Positions 1 to 10,700 of a stretch of 64,000 nt of DNA are shown in pieces. The stretch covers positions 248,001 to 312,000 of the forward strand of contig NZ_JRLF01000012.1 of the NCBI RefSeq assembly GCF_001404985.1. Direction: 5' to 3'. This DNA is from Flavobacterium aquidurense. Lineage in GTDB: Bacteria; Bacteroidota; Bacteroidia; Flavobacteriales; Flavobacteriaceae. Every line of letters begins with the position of its first letter. Position 1 is the stretch's first letter. Under the pieces are notes generated by a model that saw only the letters and a list, made by a program, of their open reading frames with translations, was not told the origin of the DNA and did no database searches. Made by a program: the position numbers and the translations under genes.

Positions 1-363
1 AGGCATGAAGTAATGTGGCCGGATATGCCTTTTGAGTTCGTACAATTAGAAGAAGATGCTTTAGGATTGCATTTTGGTGTTTTTGAAAGTGAAAAATTAG
101 TTTCAATAATTTCCTGCTTTATCACAAATGATGAAATGCAGTTTCGAAAACTGGCAACTTTAGAAGATTTTCAGGGAAAAGGAATCGCTTCAAAACTAAT
201 AAATCATATTTTAGAACTTGCAAAACAAAAGAATTTAAGAAAAGTATGGTGCAATGCCCGAAGCAACAAAAAAACATTCTACGAAAAATTCGGGATGATT
301 GATACGGGCGAAATTTTTAGCAAAGAAGGACAGGAATTTACTATAATGGAAATTTTGCTATAG
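1..363 (+). CDS. GNAT family N-acetyltransferase, 5'-truncated by window edge
   Basis: C-terminal part of a GNAT (Gcn5-related) acetyltransferase, which moves an acetyl group from acetyl-CoA to an amine on an unknown substrate. The acetyl-CoA loop is visible as RKLATLEDFQGKGIASKLI (Q-x-x-G-x-A pattern), followed by the usual C-terminal strand with YEKFGM. An ATG at 13 could serve as start. However, the frame is open to base 1 and the residues before it (RHEV) continue the typical beginning of this family, so the true start probably lies upstream of the window. Substrate cannot be told. Followed by about 260 bases without a gene. Confidence 0.8.
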   Translation, partial: RHEVMWPDMPFEFVQLEEDALGLHFGVFESEKLVSIISCFITNDEMQFRKLATLEDFQGKGIASKLINHILELAKQKNLRKVWCNARSNKKTFYEKFGMIDTGEIFSKEGQEFTIMEILL

Positions 364-538
364 AATCTATAATCATATTTATAGAATAACTTATAGAGCA
401 TCAAATATTTACGATTTTGATTGTTTTGATAGCTTCTTAGAATCATTCTTAATATAATTATGATTCGAGTCCTTTTTTTTATGATTTTTTCGCATAAAAG
501 ATTAAGAATTTAATATAATTTCCTGCTAATAAAATAAT

Positions 539-550
539 GAAAACGTTTTC
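539..550. promoter_or_regulatory. Candidate LacI-family operator (GAAAACGTTTTC)
   Basis: A perfect 12-bp palindrome, GAAAACGTTTTC, with the central CG typical of LacI/GalR-family operators, lying 72 bp before the start of the small secreted protein at 623. Its position close to the putative promoter (TACTTTCGC near 608-616) suits a transcriptional control site. The regulator is not in the window; the assignment is by resemblance only. Confidence 0.4.
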
Positions 551-622
551 GTTTTTATTAAATGTTAAAGCTTATAAAAAAATCTTTTTTTGTTTCGATA
601 CTTTGATTACTTTCGCACCCAA

Positions 623-1006
623 ATGAGAAAGTTAATAGTATTTTTAGTATTCATGAATTTGCTTCTGCTTGGCGGAGGGCAATATCTTAATGCTGGTACT
701 CCACAAAACTTTCATCAGCATACTCTTGAGAAAAAGCACAGGGTAAAATTTACGAATCAGGATCAGGGCAGTTCAATTATTGAAGATGCCGATGTAGATC
801 TTGAAGAGGAATATCTTGGAAGTGATGATCTTAAAGATGCACTTAGCAATAAATTTTTTGCAGCAAACTACAGTTTACTTGATAATTGGTATCTTTCATT
901 TTCAGGTCAGACTATAGTAAATGATTACAATCGTTTCAAAATCTTCGCGCCATTTAATGGCCAGTCAAATCCTATTTACATTACTCAACAGGTTTTAAGA
1001 ATTTGA
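623..1006 (+). CDS. Small secreted protein of unknown function
   Basis: 127-residue protein starting MRKLIVFLVFMNLLLLGGG, a clear Sec signal peptide. The reading frame is open from 590, but the ATG at 623 puts the signal sequence at the very N-terminus and lies just after a promoter-like TACTTTCGC, so I chose it. The mature part is acidic in the middle (DADVDLEEEYLG) with no recognisable domain. No cysteine follows the hydrophobic stretch, so it is not an obvious lipoprotein; it is probably periplasmic or exported. It stands alone before the efflux operon, with 173 bases between, and has a LacI-type palindrome upstream. Function unknown. Confidence 0.65.
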   Translation: MRKLIVFLVFMNLLLLGGGQYLNAGTPQNFHQHTLEKKHRVKFTNQDQGSSIIEDADVDLEEEYLGSDDLKDALSNKFFAANYSLLDNWYLSFSGQTIVNDYNRFKIFAPFNGQSNPIYITQQVLRI

Positions 1007-1179
1007 TTCAACAGTATACATCGGTTACCTAAGTTGTAATCCTGCATATCTTGTTGATGTATTTTTTTACTTCTTCTTGTATGAAAGTTAAGTTATAACT
1101 AAAGGCTGCCCGATGCATTTTTTCATCTAAGGGAATCTCTGTATTCCAAGCATTCATCGCTTAATTTCCAATAAAAATC

Positions 1180-2262
1180 ATGAAAAGAATTATCTTGTTC
1201 TCAGGCTTAATTGCCCTGATGTGCCTAACCAGTTGTACAACTAAAAAAGAAGAAAAAGAAGAAGCGGAAAAGTTTACTGTAACTAACCCCGTTAGAATTG
1301 ATACTTCGTTTACAAAGGAGTATGTTTCGCAGATTAAATCTGTGCGTAATATCGAAATCCGTGCTCAGGAAAAAGGGTTTCTACAAAACATTTATGTAGA
1401 TGAAGGTCAGTTTGTAAAAGCTGGTCAGCTGTTGTTTAAAATTATGCCAAACATGTATCAGGCAGAATTACTTAAAGCTCAGGCGGAACAAAAATCAGTA
1501 GAAATCGAATTACAAAACGCCAAATTACTGGCAGATAAAAATATCGTTTCCAAAAACGAATTGAGTGTGGCTCAGGCAAAATTGCAATCTGCAAAAGCTG
1601 AAGTTGCATTAGCAAAACTTCATTTATCATTTACAGAAATCAGAGCTCCGTTTGATGGAACAATTGACCGTATTCCTTTAAAATTAGGAAGTTTGATTGA
1701 TGAAGGCGAACTATTGACAAGTCTTTCAGACAACAGTCAGATGTTTGCTTACTTCAACGTTTCGGAACCTGAGTATTTACAATATCAGACAGATGTAAAA
1801 GACCGTGCGGACAATAAAGTAAGTTTGGTTTTGGCAAATGGTGATACTTTCAAAGAAAAAGGAAACGTAGAAGTTATCGAAAGTGAATTTAACAACGAAA
1901 CAGGAAACATTGCTTTCAGAGCAAGATTCCCTAATTCAGGCAAATTACTTAGAAACGGAGAAACTGGGCAGGTTCAAATGCTTGTACCGCTTAAAAATGC
2001 TATTGTGATTCCGCAAAAAGCAACTTACGAAATCCAGGATAAAAAGTATGTTTTTGTTGTAGATAAAAACAATAAAGTAAATTCTAGAGAAATTACTATT
2101 ACAGGCGAAATACCTGATTTATATGTGATTAAAACCGGACTTACAGAAAATGATAAAATTTTACTTGAAGGAGTTCAGAAAGTAAAAGAGAATGACAAAA
2201 TTAAATTTGAATTCCAATCTCCTAAAGCCGTAATGAACAATTTACGCTTAAAAGCAGAATAG
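1180..2262 (+). CDS. RND efflux periplasmic adaptor (membrane-fusion lipoprotein)
   Basis: 360-residue membrane fusion protein of the AcrA/HlyD family that links the inner-membrane pump to the outer-membrane channel. The N-terminus is a lipoprotein signal with lipobox LTSC (Cys19). Then come the barrel-sandwich/lipoyl half (AQEKGFLQNIYVDEGQFVKAGQLLF, about residues 62-90), an alpha-helical hairpin rich in A, E, K and Q, the second lipoyl half (FTEIRAPFDGTIDR) and the beta-barrel domain. First gene of a three-gene operon, 24 bases before the pump gene. No TetR/AcrR-type regulator is seen beside it. The substrate range cannot be read from sequence. Confidence 0.93.
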   Translation: MKRIILFSGLIALMCLTSCTTKKEEKEEAEKFTVTNPVRIDTSFTKEYVSQIKSVRNIEIRAQEKGFLQNIYVDEGQFVKAGQLLFKIMPNMYQAELLKAQAEQKSVEIELQNAKLLADKNIVSKNELSVAQAKLQSAKAEVALAKLHLSFTEIRAPFDGTIDRIPLKLGSLIDEGELLTSLSDNSQMFAYFNVSEPEYLQYQTDVKDRADNKVSLVLANGDTFKEKGNVEVIESEFNNETGNIAFRARFPNSGKLLRNGETGQVQMLVPLKNAIVIPQKATYEIQDKKYVFVVDKNNKVNSREITITGEIPDLYVIKTGLTENDKILLEGVQKVKENDKIKFEFQSPKAVMNNLRLKAE

Positions 2263-2286
2263 GTTTAATCATTAAAAAAATATAAA

Positions 2287-5200
2287 ATGTTTAATAAATT
2301 TATTCAAAGACCTGTACTGTCGATAGTAATATCGCTGATCATTGTCTTTTTAGGGGTATTATCGGTATTAAGTTTGCCTATTACACAGTTCCCTACAATC
2401 TCACCACCAATGGTGAATGTTACCGCAGATTATCCGGGATCTAACGGTGAATTAATGATCAAGGCGGTTGTAATTCCTCTGGAAAGAGCCTTAAATGGAG
2501 TTCCCGGAATGAAATATATGGCTTCTGATGCCGGAAATGATGGTGAAGCTACGATAAAAGTGGTCTTTAATTTAGGAACAGATCCTAATCAGGCTGCGAT
2601 CAACGTTCAAAACCGTGTAGCTTCGGTTACCAATAAATTACCTCCGTTAGTTATTAGAGAAGGTATTAAAATTACCCGAGAAGTGCCGAGTATGTTGATG
2701 TATGTGAATCTTTACAGTACAGACAAAAATACCGACATGAAGTTCTTGTATAACTATGCTGATATCAACGTACTTTCTGAATTGAAAAGGGTAAATGGTA
2801 TTGGTTCCGGAGATATCTTAGGAACACGTGAATATGCAATGCGTATCTGGTTAAAACCAGATCGTATGTTGGCTTATAAAATTTCTGCCGATGAGATAAT
2901 GGAAGCATTATCAAGTCAGAGTTTGGAGGCTTCTCCTGGTAAAACCGGAGAAAGTTCTGGTAAGCGTTCTCAGGCATTTGAATATGTATTAAAATATTCA
3001 GGGCGTTTTACAACCAAAGAACAATATGAGAATATTGTTGTAAAATCAAACGCAAACGGAGAACTTTTACGTTTGAAAGATGTTGCTAAAATAGAATTTG
3101 GTAGCTCGATGTATGACATTTACTCGAACTTAAATGGTAGACCATCTGCAGCTATTGTATTGAAACAATCGTTTGGTAGTAATGCCAATCAGGTTATTGA
3201 AGAGGTAAAAGCTAAATTAGAAAAAATCAAGCAAAGATTCCCTAAAGGAATGGATTATGAAATTTCATATGACGTTTCTAAATTCCTTGATGCTTCTATC
3301 GAAAAAGTAATTCACACTCTTGTAGAAGCTTTTATTCTGGTAGGTATTGTGGTGTTCCTTTTCTTAGGTGACTGGCGTTCTACGGTTATTCCGGCAATTG
3401 CGGTTCCGGTATCCCTGATTGGAACATTTGTGTTCATGACTTTCTTTGATATTTCATTGAACTTAATTACATTATTTGCTTTAGTTCTGGCTATTGGAGT
3501 CGTCGTCGATGATGCCATTGTGGTAATTGAAGCTGTTCACGCCAAGATGGAGGAAGAACATCTCTCTCCACTTAAAGCGACTAAAAAAGCGATGCACGAA
3601 ATTGCAGGAGCGATTATAGCGATTACATTCCTGATGGCGGCAGTATTTATTCCGGTTGCCTTTATGTCCGGTCCGGTTGGGGTATTTTACAGACAGTTCT
3701 CTGTTACTATGGCAACTGCGATTATCCTTTCGGGTATTGTGGCTTTGACTTTGACACCGGCACTTTGTGCGATGATGTTAAAAAATAATCACGGAGAAGT
3801 TAAAAAGAAAACGCCTGTAAATGTATTTATAGATGGATTTAATAATAAGTTCAATTTAGCACAAGGCAAATATCAAAACCTATTGGCTAAAATTGTAAAC
3901 AGAAGAGCGGTTACTATTATTGCACTTCTTGTTTTTTGTGCCGGAACATGGTTGATTAGTAGTTCTGTTCCTTCAGGATTTATCCCAAATGAGGATCAGG
4001 GAATGTTTTATGCCGTTATTCAGACACCACCAGGTTCATCATTAGAAAGAACCAATAATATTGCTGAAAAGCTGCAAAAAATCGCTGAAAAAATAGATGG
4101 AGTAAAATCGGTTTCTTCATTAGCCGGTTATGAAATTCTGTCTGAAGGTACAGGTTCTAACTCAGGAACTTGTTTGGTCAATCTTAAAGACTGGAGTGAC
4201 AGAAAACATTCTGTTCTTGAGATTATGGCTGAATTAGAAGAAAAATCCAAAGATATTGCAGGTGCAAATATCGAATTTTTTCAACCGCCTGCTGTACCAG
4301 GATATGGTGCTGCCGGAGGATTTGAGCTTCGTTTGTTAGATAAAACAGGTTCTAATGATTATAAAAAAATGGAGCAGGTAAATAATGATTTCGTTAAGGA
4401 GTTAAATACTCATCCGGAATTATCTAACGTGTTCAGTTTTTACAGCTCTAGTTTCCCTCAATACATGATGAAAGTAGACAACGATATGGCACAGCAAAAA
4501 GGGGTTTCTATCGAAAACGCCATGAATACTTTGTCAACTCTTGTGGGTAGTAACTATGAAATTAGTTTTATTAAATACGGAATTAACTATAAAGTAATCG
4601 TTCAGGCTTCTCCGGAATACCGTGCGCAGCCAGATGATATTTTAAAGTTGTATGTGAAAAACAATCGTGACGAAATGGTGCCTTTTTCTGCTTTCATGAG
4701 ATTAGAAAAAGTATACGGACTTTCTGAGATTACAAGACATAACATGTACACTTCTACACAAATTAGTGGTTCTGCTGCTGCAGGATATAGTTCTGGAACG
4801 GCGATTAAAGTTATTCAGGAAGTTGCAGCTAAAAAATTACCAAGAGGATATGATATTGACTGGGCAGGTATCTCTGCAGATGAGGTTGCTCAGGGTAATC
4901 AGGCGATTTGGGTATTCCTGATTTGTTTGGGATTTGTTTACTTGGTATTAGCAGCTCAATACGAGAGTTTTATTTTACCATTATCAGTAATTCTTTCTTT
5001 ACCTGCGGGTATTTTTGGAGCTTTCTTATTATTGAAATTAACAGGATTAGAAAACAACATTTATGCTCAGGTGGCGATGGTAATGCTTATTGGTTTACTG
5101 GGTAAAAATGCCGTGTTGATTGTAGAGTTTGCGATACAAAGACACGCTGCAGGAAGATCAGTTCTTGAAGCTTCAATGGAAGGAGCAAAAGCGAGGTTCC

Positions 5201-5454
5201 GTCCGATTTTGATGACTTCATTCGCCTTTATTGCAGGTTTGCTTCCACTTGCGTTTGCTTCAGGACCAGGTAAAATTGGTAACAGAACCATTGGTACTGC
5301 TGCTGCCGGAGGTATGCTTATAGGAACTATTTGTGGGGTATTTGTGATTCCTGGTTTGTATTACATTTTTGCAAAAATCGCAGAGAAATACAAATTGGTG
5401 AAACATGAAGAAGAGAATCCATTAACAGAAGAAATTGACAACAATCATGTATAA
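2287..5454 (+). CDS. RND multidrug efflux pump, AcrB/HAE1 type
   Basis: 1055-residue inner-membrane proton/drug antiporter of the hydrophobe-amphiphile efflux family, the normal length for AcrB-like pumps. It starts FIQRPVLSIVISLIIVFLG (TM1) and has large periplasmic loops after TM1 and TM7. The proton-relay aspartates are in TM4 (GVVVDDAIVV, Asp408-Asp409) and the relay lysine in TM10 (LLGKNAVLIVEF, Lys940). All key residues are present, so it should be active. It sits between the adaptor and the outer-membrane factor, whose start codon overlaps its last codons. A drug, detergent or bile-like substrate is likely but unproven. Confidence 0.96.
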   Translation: MFNKFIQRPVLSIVISLIIVFLGVLSVLSLPITQFPTISPPMVNVTADYPGSNGELMIKAVVIPLERALNGVPGMKYMASDAGNDGEATIKVVFNLGTDPNQAAINVQNRVASVTNKLPPLVIREGIKITREVPSMLMYVNLYSTDKNTDMKFLYNYADINVLSELKRVNGIGSGDILGTREYAMRIWLKPDRMLAYKISADEIMEALSSQSLEASPGKTGESSGKRSQAFEYVLKYSGRFTTKEQYENIVVKSNANGELLRLKDVAKIEFGSSMYDIYSNLNGRPSAAIVLKQSFGSNANQVIEEVKAKLEKIKQRFPKGMDYEISYDVSKFLDASIEKVIHTLVEAFILVGIVVFLFLGDWRSTVIPAIAVPVSLIGTFVFMTFFDISLNLITLFALVLAIGVVVDDAIVVIEAVHAKMEEEHLSPLKATKKAMHEIAGAIIAITFLMAAVFIPVAFMSGPVGVFYRQFSVTMATAIILSGIVALTLTPALCAMMLKNNHGEVKKKTPVNVFIDGFNNKFNLAQGKYQNLLAKIVNRRAVTIIALLVFCAGTWLISSSVPSGFIPNEDQGMFYAVIQTPPGSSLERTNNIAEKLQKIAEKIDGVKSVSSLAGYEILSEGTGSNSGTCLVNLKDWSDRKHSVLEIMAELEEKSKDIAGANIEFFQPPAVPGYGAAGGFELRLLDKTGSNDYKKMEQVNNDFVKELNTHPELSNVFSFYSSSFPQYMMKVDNDMAQQKGVSIENAMNTLSTLVGSNYEISFIKYGINYKVIVQASPEYRAQPDDILKLYVKNNRDEMVPFSAFMRLEKVYGLSEITRHNMYTSTQISGSAAAGYSSGTAIKVIQEVAAKKLPRGYDIDWAGISADEVAQGNQAIWVFLICLGFVYLVLAAQYESFILPLSVILSLPAGIFGAFLLLKLTGLENNIYAQVAMVMLIGLLGKNAVLIVEFAIQRHAAGRSVLEASMEGAKARFRPILMTSFAFIAGLLPLAFASGPGKIGNRTIGTAAAGGMLIGTICGVFVIPGLYYIFAKIAEKYKLVKHEEENPLTEEIDNNHV

Positions 5455-6892
5455 AATCAAATCATATCAATATGGTATTGCATTAGGTATATGTCTTACG
5501 GTTGCAGGGTGTAAAGCCCCTGCACCTGAGACTGTAACGACAAGCACGCCAGTTCCTGAGTCGTTTGGCGCAACAGCTCAAACCCAGGATTCAAACAACA
5601 CCTCAGCATTACAATGGAAAGATTACTTTAAAGATCAAAACCTTGTAGATTTAATTGATGTTGCCTTAAAAAACAATCAGGAATTGAATATTACTTTGCA
5701 GGAAATTGAAATCGCAAAGAATGATATTCGAGTTAGAAAAGGACTTTTATTACCAACTGTTGGTGTTCGCGCCGGAGCAGGGGTAGAAAAAGTAGGGAGA
5801 TACACCAGCCAGGGTGCAGGTGATGCTACAACAGAAATTAAGCCAGGTGTAGAAACGCCTGATCCGTTGGGTGATTTTACTATATCAGCTTATGCAAACT
5901 GGGAAGTGGATATCTGGAAAAAACTGCGTAATTCTAAAAAAGCAGCTTTAAACAGATATTTAGCTACTGTTGAAGGTAAAAACTTTGTAATTACAAACCT
6001 TATTGCTGAAGTTGCTGATTCTTATTATGAATTATTGGCTTTAGACAATCAGTTGGATATTGTAAAGCAAACGATCAAATTGCAGACTAACGCTTTAGAA
6101 ATTGTAAAAATTCAGAAACAAGCTGCAAGAGCAACAGAGTTAGGAGTTCAGAAATTTCAGGCTGAGGTTTTAACTTCACAAAGTCTGGAATTTGATATTC
6201 TTCAGAAAATAAAAGAAGCCGAAAATAAAATCAACTTTTTACTGGGTAGATATCCGCAGGAAATTAAAAGAACAGATAGTACTAACTTCTTAAGTTTATT
6301 ACCAGCGGCTGTAAGTTCAGGAATTCCGTCTCAATTGTTAGCAAATCGTCCTGACATAAAACAAGCCGAATTAGAATTGGTTGCTGCAAAATTAGATGTA
6401 AAAGTAGCGCGTTCTGAGTTTTATCCATCACTGGATATTTCGGCTGCAGTTGGAGTAAATGCTTTCAAACCTTCGTATTTGTTTACATTTCCTGAGTCAT
6501 TATTGTATTCATTAGCAGGAGATCTTGCTGCACCATTAATCAACAGAAACGCCATCAAAGCAGAATTTGCCAGTGCAAATGCAAGACAGCTTCAGGCGTT
6601 GTATAACTATGATCGTACTGTTTTGAATGCTTATTTAGAAGTATCGAATCAGCTTTCTAAAATTGAGAATTTACAAAAAGGATATGATCTTAAATCGAAA
6701 CAAGTAGATGCGTTGAATACTTCTATTGATGTGTCTAACGATTTGTTTAAATCAGCGAGAGTAGATTATTTTGAAGTTTTAATGACACAACGTGATGCAT
6801 TAGAAGCTAAATTAGAATTGGTAGATACCAAAAAAGAACAACTAAATGCTGCTGTCCATGTTTATAGAGACTTAGGCGGCGGTTGGAAATAA
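5447..6892 (+). CDS. RND efflux outer-membrane factor (TolC/NodT family lipoprotein)
   Basis: 481-residue outer-membrane channel of the NodT/OprM type that completes the tripartite pump. The N-terminus MYKIKSYQYGIALGICLTVAGC is a lipoprotein signal with Cys22. A start four codons upstream (5435) is possible, but ATG 5447 overlaps the end of the pump gene in the ATGTATAA arrangement typical of translational coupling, so I prefer it. Two OEP repeats follow, each with long helices; the second starts near SQLLANRPDIKQAEL, a family signature. An intrinsic terminator closes the operon 23 bases downstream. Confidence 0.93.
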   Translation: MYKIKSYQYGIALGICLTVAGCKAPAPETVTTSTPVPESFGATAQTQDSNNTSALQWKDYFKDQNLVDLIDVALKNNQELNITLQEIEIAKNDIRVRKGLLLPTVGVRAGAGVEKVGRYTSQGAGDATTEIKPGVETPDPLGDFTISAYANWEVDIWKKLRNSKKAALNRYLATVEGKNFVITNLIAEVADSYYELLALDNQLDIVKQTIKLQTNALEIVKIQKQAARATELGVQKFQAEVLTSQSLEFDILQKIKEAENKINFLLGRYPQEIKRTDSTNFLSLLPAAVSSGIPSQLLANRPDIKQAELELVAAKLDVKVARSEFYPSLDISAAVGVNAFKPSYLFTFPESLLYSLAGDLAAPLINRNAIKAEFASANARQLQALYNYDRTVLNAYLEVSNQLSKIENLQKGYDLKSKQVDALNTSIDVSNDLFKSARVDYFEVLMTQRDALEAKLELVDTKKEQLNAAVHVYRDLGGGWK

Positions 6893-6914
6893 TATTGCCT
6901 GTTAATTTGTAGAG

Positions 6915-6953
6915 AAAAAGCCTTTCAAGAGTAAAATTTTGAAAGGCTTTTTT
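6915..6953 (+). terminator. Intrinsic terminator of the RND operon
   Basis: Stem AAAAAGCCTTTCA / TGAAAGGCTTTTT with a loop around AGAGTAAAATTT, followed by a T run. It ends the efflux operon. The A-rich 5' arm also makes it able to work on the other strand. Confidence 0.9.
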
Positions 6954-6968
6954 GTTTATTGTGTTCTT
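6915..6968 (+). repeat. 54-bp exact direct repeat, copy 1 (terminator plus flank)
   Basis: These 54 bases, covering the terminator and 15 bases after it (ending TTATTGTGTTCTT), occur again without any mismatch at 19837-19890 in the same orientation. The two copies bracket the whole RHS and fibre-protein block. The flanking bases differ at both ends. Confidence 0.9.
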
Positions 6969-7026
6969 CTAATTTAAATTCCTTTATACTTTAGTCCAAT
7001 TTATAATTGATCATATTTAAAATTTT

Positions 7027-7048
7027 ACTTTACGGGTTCCCGTAAAGT
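7027..7048. promoter_or_regulatory. Perfect 22-bp palindrome upstream of the RHS locus
   Basis: Arms ACTTTACGGG and CCCGTAAAGT separated by TT; all ten base pairs match. The inner 18 bases share the pattern TTTAYGGRWWYCCRTAAA with sites at 33234 and 36825. It lies about 215 bp before the first gene of the RHS block and 115 bp before that gene's promoter. There is no T run, so it looks like a protein-binding site rather than a terminator. Confidence 0.55.
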
Positions 7049-7163
7049 TTGTATGGATATAATAATCATATTTGCTTATTAATTTATGCGATGTATTCAA
7101 TACTCTTTGATCTATAAAAATATCTTTTGATGTTATTTACTCATAAAAATTAAATTAAAAATA

Positions 7164-7198
7164 TTTGTAAGTAATTCTAATATATTTTAATAGATTTG
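7164..7198 (+). promoter_or_regulatory. Bacteroidota-type promoter of the RHS block
   Basis: TTTG at 7164-7167 and TAGATTTG at 7191-7198 (TAnnTTTG) with 23 bases between, within the range known for Flavobacterium sigma-A promoters. Start of transcription would be near 7203, giving a leader of about 60 bases before the gene at 7263. Confidence 0.6.
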
Positions 7199-7262
7199 CG
7201 TTTTTTTTAACAAAAAATTAAACATTTAAATCCTATAAATAATTCACCATTTATTATCGAAA

Positions 7263-7718
7263 ATGAAAAAAATAACTACTCTGATTTTGTTGGCATCGGG
7301 ATTCTTCTGTTATGCACAACAAAAAATTACTTTTAATTACGATTCGGCTGGAAATCAAATTCTTCGTGAATTGTGTTTGTCCGGTTGTTCGCAATCAGCA
7401 AAACAAGTAGAAGAGGTGAAAGAGATAGCCGCACTAACTGAGGATGATCTATTGAAATTTTCATCAGAAGATGTTATTTCCTATTATCCAAATCCAGTTA
7501 AGGAGGAATTGTATATAAAATGGGAACTTCAAGAAGGTAATTATATTACATCTATTCAGATTTTTTCTCTAACGGGGCAATTACTCAGAAGTTATAGCCC
7601 GAATTTAAACAATACTTCGCAAAATATTCCTTTTCAGGAATATCCCAGAGGAGTATATGCTGTAATGCTGTATTACAAAAATGGAGATCAGAAATCTATT
7701 AAAATTATCAAGCAATAA
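7263..7718 (+). CDS. Short secreted protein with T9SS type A sorting domain
   Basis: 151 residues. A Sec signal peptide (MKKITTLILLASGFFCYAQ) is followed by a single YD-repeat-like stub (ITFNYDSAGNQI) and a Cys pair (CLSGC). The C-terminal 80 residues show the T9SS type A signature: SYYPNPVKEELYI, then FSLTGQLL, then RGVYAVMLYY, ending in KIIKQ. It should cross the outer membrane through the type IX system and be attached to the surface. It lies 9 bases before the RHS gene, which itself has no sorting domain, so the two are probably co-transcribed. The YD stub links it to the RHS protein. Its exact role is not known to me. Confidence 0.8.
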   Translation: MKKITTLILLASGFFCYAQQKITFNYDSAGNQILRELCLSGCSQSAKQVEEVKEIAALTEDDLLKFSSEDVISYYPNPVKEELYIKWELQEGNYITSIQIFSLTGQLLRSYSPNLNNTSQNIPFQEYPRGVYAVMLYYKNGDQKSIKIIKQ

Positions 7719-7727
7719 ATTTTAAGC

Positions 7728-10700
7728 ATGAAGAATTTTTACTTTACATTATCTTTTTTTTTTCTTAGTATAGTTGTTTCTGCACAAACGTCTCCAACAG
7801 GTTCTTCTACAGAAGTTGGCCTTACACAAGGAGAATTAACTGTTTCTTTATCTGGAGCTGCAAATTATACAATCCCTATTTTGGTTCCAGCTGGAATTAA
7901 CGGTGTCGAACCGCAAATAAGTTTGAATTACAATAGCCAAAGAGGTTTAAATGGAACTGCAGCTATAGGATGGGATATAGCTGGAATTTCTGTAATAACA
8001 AGGATACCATCAACTAAATTTCATGATGGCGTGATAAATCCCGTTGACTTCGATGCTTTAGATCGTTTTGCTTTAGATGGACAGCGTTTAATTGTTAAAA
8101 ATGGAACATTTTTGACATATGGAGCAAGTGGTACCGTTTATGAAACAGAAGATTTTTCAAATCTTAAGGTAACTTCATATGGAGTTCATCCAAGTGGTAC
8201 TAATTATGGTCCTGCTTATTTTATTGTTGAATATCCGGATGGTTCTAAAGCATATTATGGAAATTCATCAGATTCGCTTTCAGTTACTGATTGGTCAATA
8301 ACCTATTGGGAAAACCCACAAGGTGTAAGGATTAGTTATAATTATACACTATCAAATAATATATTATACATATCTTCTATTAAATATGGATCAATTAATA
8401 GTACAATAGCAAAAAACGAGATTCAATTTGATTATGGCGCAAGGTCTTTTAAAGAAGATGGTTATGTAGGTGGTGTGAATATCATAAGAGATAAAAATTT
8501 GACTAGTATTAAGGTAATTGGAAATGGAGTAGGGTATAGAAATTATTCGTTATCTGCACCTAGTGAATTAGTAAGTATCACTGAAAAAAGTGGTGATAAT
8601 GCTAAAAGTTATAATCCCACTGTATTTAATTATGGGCTTAATAATTCTAGTACTGTAGATTATTTGCCACTAAACACTTCAATAGATGTTGGAAATATAA
8701 ATAGTTTAAATGCGGCGACTATTTCTGGAGATTTTAATAATGATGGAAATACAGATTTTTTATTATATCCAACCACCGGACCTCAAGCAAAAAAAATGTT
8801 TTGGTTGTATTATGATATACAATCAGGTTCTAATCAAAATATAGGTTATCCACTTGAAGTTGGTAATTTTGATGATATTTTTTCAACGACATCGCTAAGT
8901 AGGAATAATAAAGTGATATCTCAAGGTTGGACTGTTGTCCAGACTGACCCAGTTACAAAAAGTACTAAATTTAGAGGGTTTTCACAATGTGATACATCTA
9001 TAATATGTCCACAAGATTTGAAAGAATATGCTTTTCCAAAATTCACACGTCAATATTTTTATCCATGTGATGGTGTTGATCCTTTAAAAAAAGCAATAAA
9101 TAAAGCTGAAGAATCCAGTTTAAGTGCTACTCCATTAAAAGAAGGTTTTGTAGAAAAAGATGTGCCTAAAAATTATATTAGTGGTGATTTTAACGGAGAT
9201 GGACTTACTGATATTATTGCAATAGAAAGTTCTGTTTCTTATTATATTAATAAGGATTGTGCGACTACTACTCAACAAAATTATGCAGGAGGGAAATCGT
9301 ATTTCATTAATTTAGACAGAAGAATTAGTACAAATTTTGTAAATCAGTCAGGATTTCTTTCTATAACAAATAATAGTAAATATTTTGTGGGTGATTTTAA
9401 TGGAGATGGTAAATCTGATTTATATGTGTTTGATTTATATTATCTTAAAGTATATTCATTAGACGATAATAATAACCTTCTTTTAATTTATCAGAATACA
9501 ACGGCAGATCCAGCAATTGTTTTAGATAAGCCAATTTTGATTGGTGATTACAATGGTGATGGTAAATCTGACTTTATGATACCAAAAGCATTTAATACTT
9601 CAGATTGGTATAAATATACTTCTACTGGTATTTCGCAAATAAAGCAAGAAAAGACTTCTAGTATAGTATTTAGCTCTAATGATTCTTATAATACTTATAA
9701 TTTTATTCCAGCAAATTTTAACAATGACGGTAAAACAGATTTAATTAGAATTACAAGTTTTAGAAATCCGGCGAATACAACGGGTATAATTACAGTGGCA
9801 TGTTTTTCCAATGAAGATGGAAATTTTAATAGTAGTGGAATATGGGCGAATACTGGCGATCAGGAAAGTATTAATATTTATGCCCTTCCAATGTATTTGC
9901 CTCAAATAAAATTTAGCTCAAACAATATTTTAAATCAATCTCAGCCTACCTTAGAAATTGCATTTGTTAACAAAAACAAAATGTACTTTTTCAAATCAAA
10001 ATATGATATTAAAGAAAATAATCTTCTTAATAAAATAACCGCAGGAAATGGAGTTCAAGATTTAATATCTTATGCTCCTTTACATTTTAAATATAAAAAT
10101 TTATATTATCCAATATTTATTCCTAGTACTGGTATATCAAATTATCCCAATATGGATATAACAATAGATCCAAATTTGTATCTTGTTTCTAAAACAGAAA
10201 AGAAAAGTAAAGATGTCTATAAAAAAAGGCTATTCTCTTATTATGGTGCAGTGTCAAATTTTGAAGGATTAGGTTTTTTGGGTTTTCGTTCAGTAAGCCA
10301 AACAAATTGGTACGAGGATGAGTCAAAAATGATTACAAATGTTTTAAAATTTGATATAGATCAACGTGGTGCTAATACAGAAAATTATAGTGTACTCGGT
10401 TTTTATGCGCCTTTATACGCATCAGCAAATCCAATTTCTAGAATAATTACAAAAGGAGAGGGTTACACCGTTACAGATTCAGATAACTTAGTAGCAACAC
10501 AAAGAATTACTTTACAACCTGGTGTATTTATAAAATCAGGAAGTACATTTTCGGCAAAAATAAATCCAGAAGCCAATAATTCAAGTAATACACCGATAGA
10601 TTATATAACAAAATCAATATTAACGTACGAAAGTGACTTACTTGCAAATAAGGTTTTTAAGTTACAAAATATAGCTATAGATCAATATAATACTCTTGAT

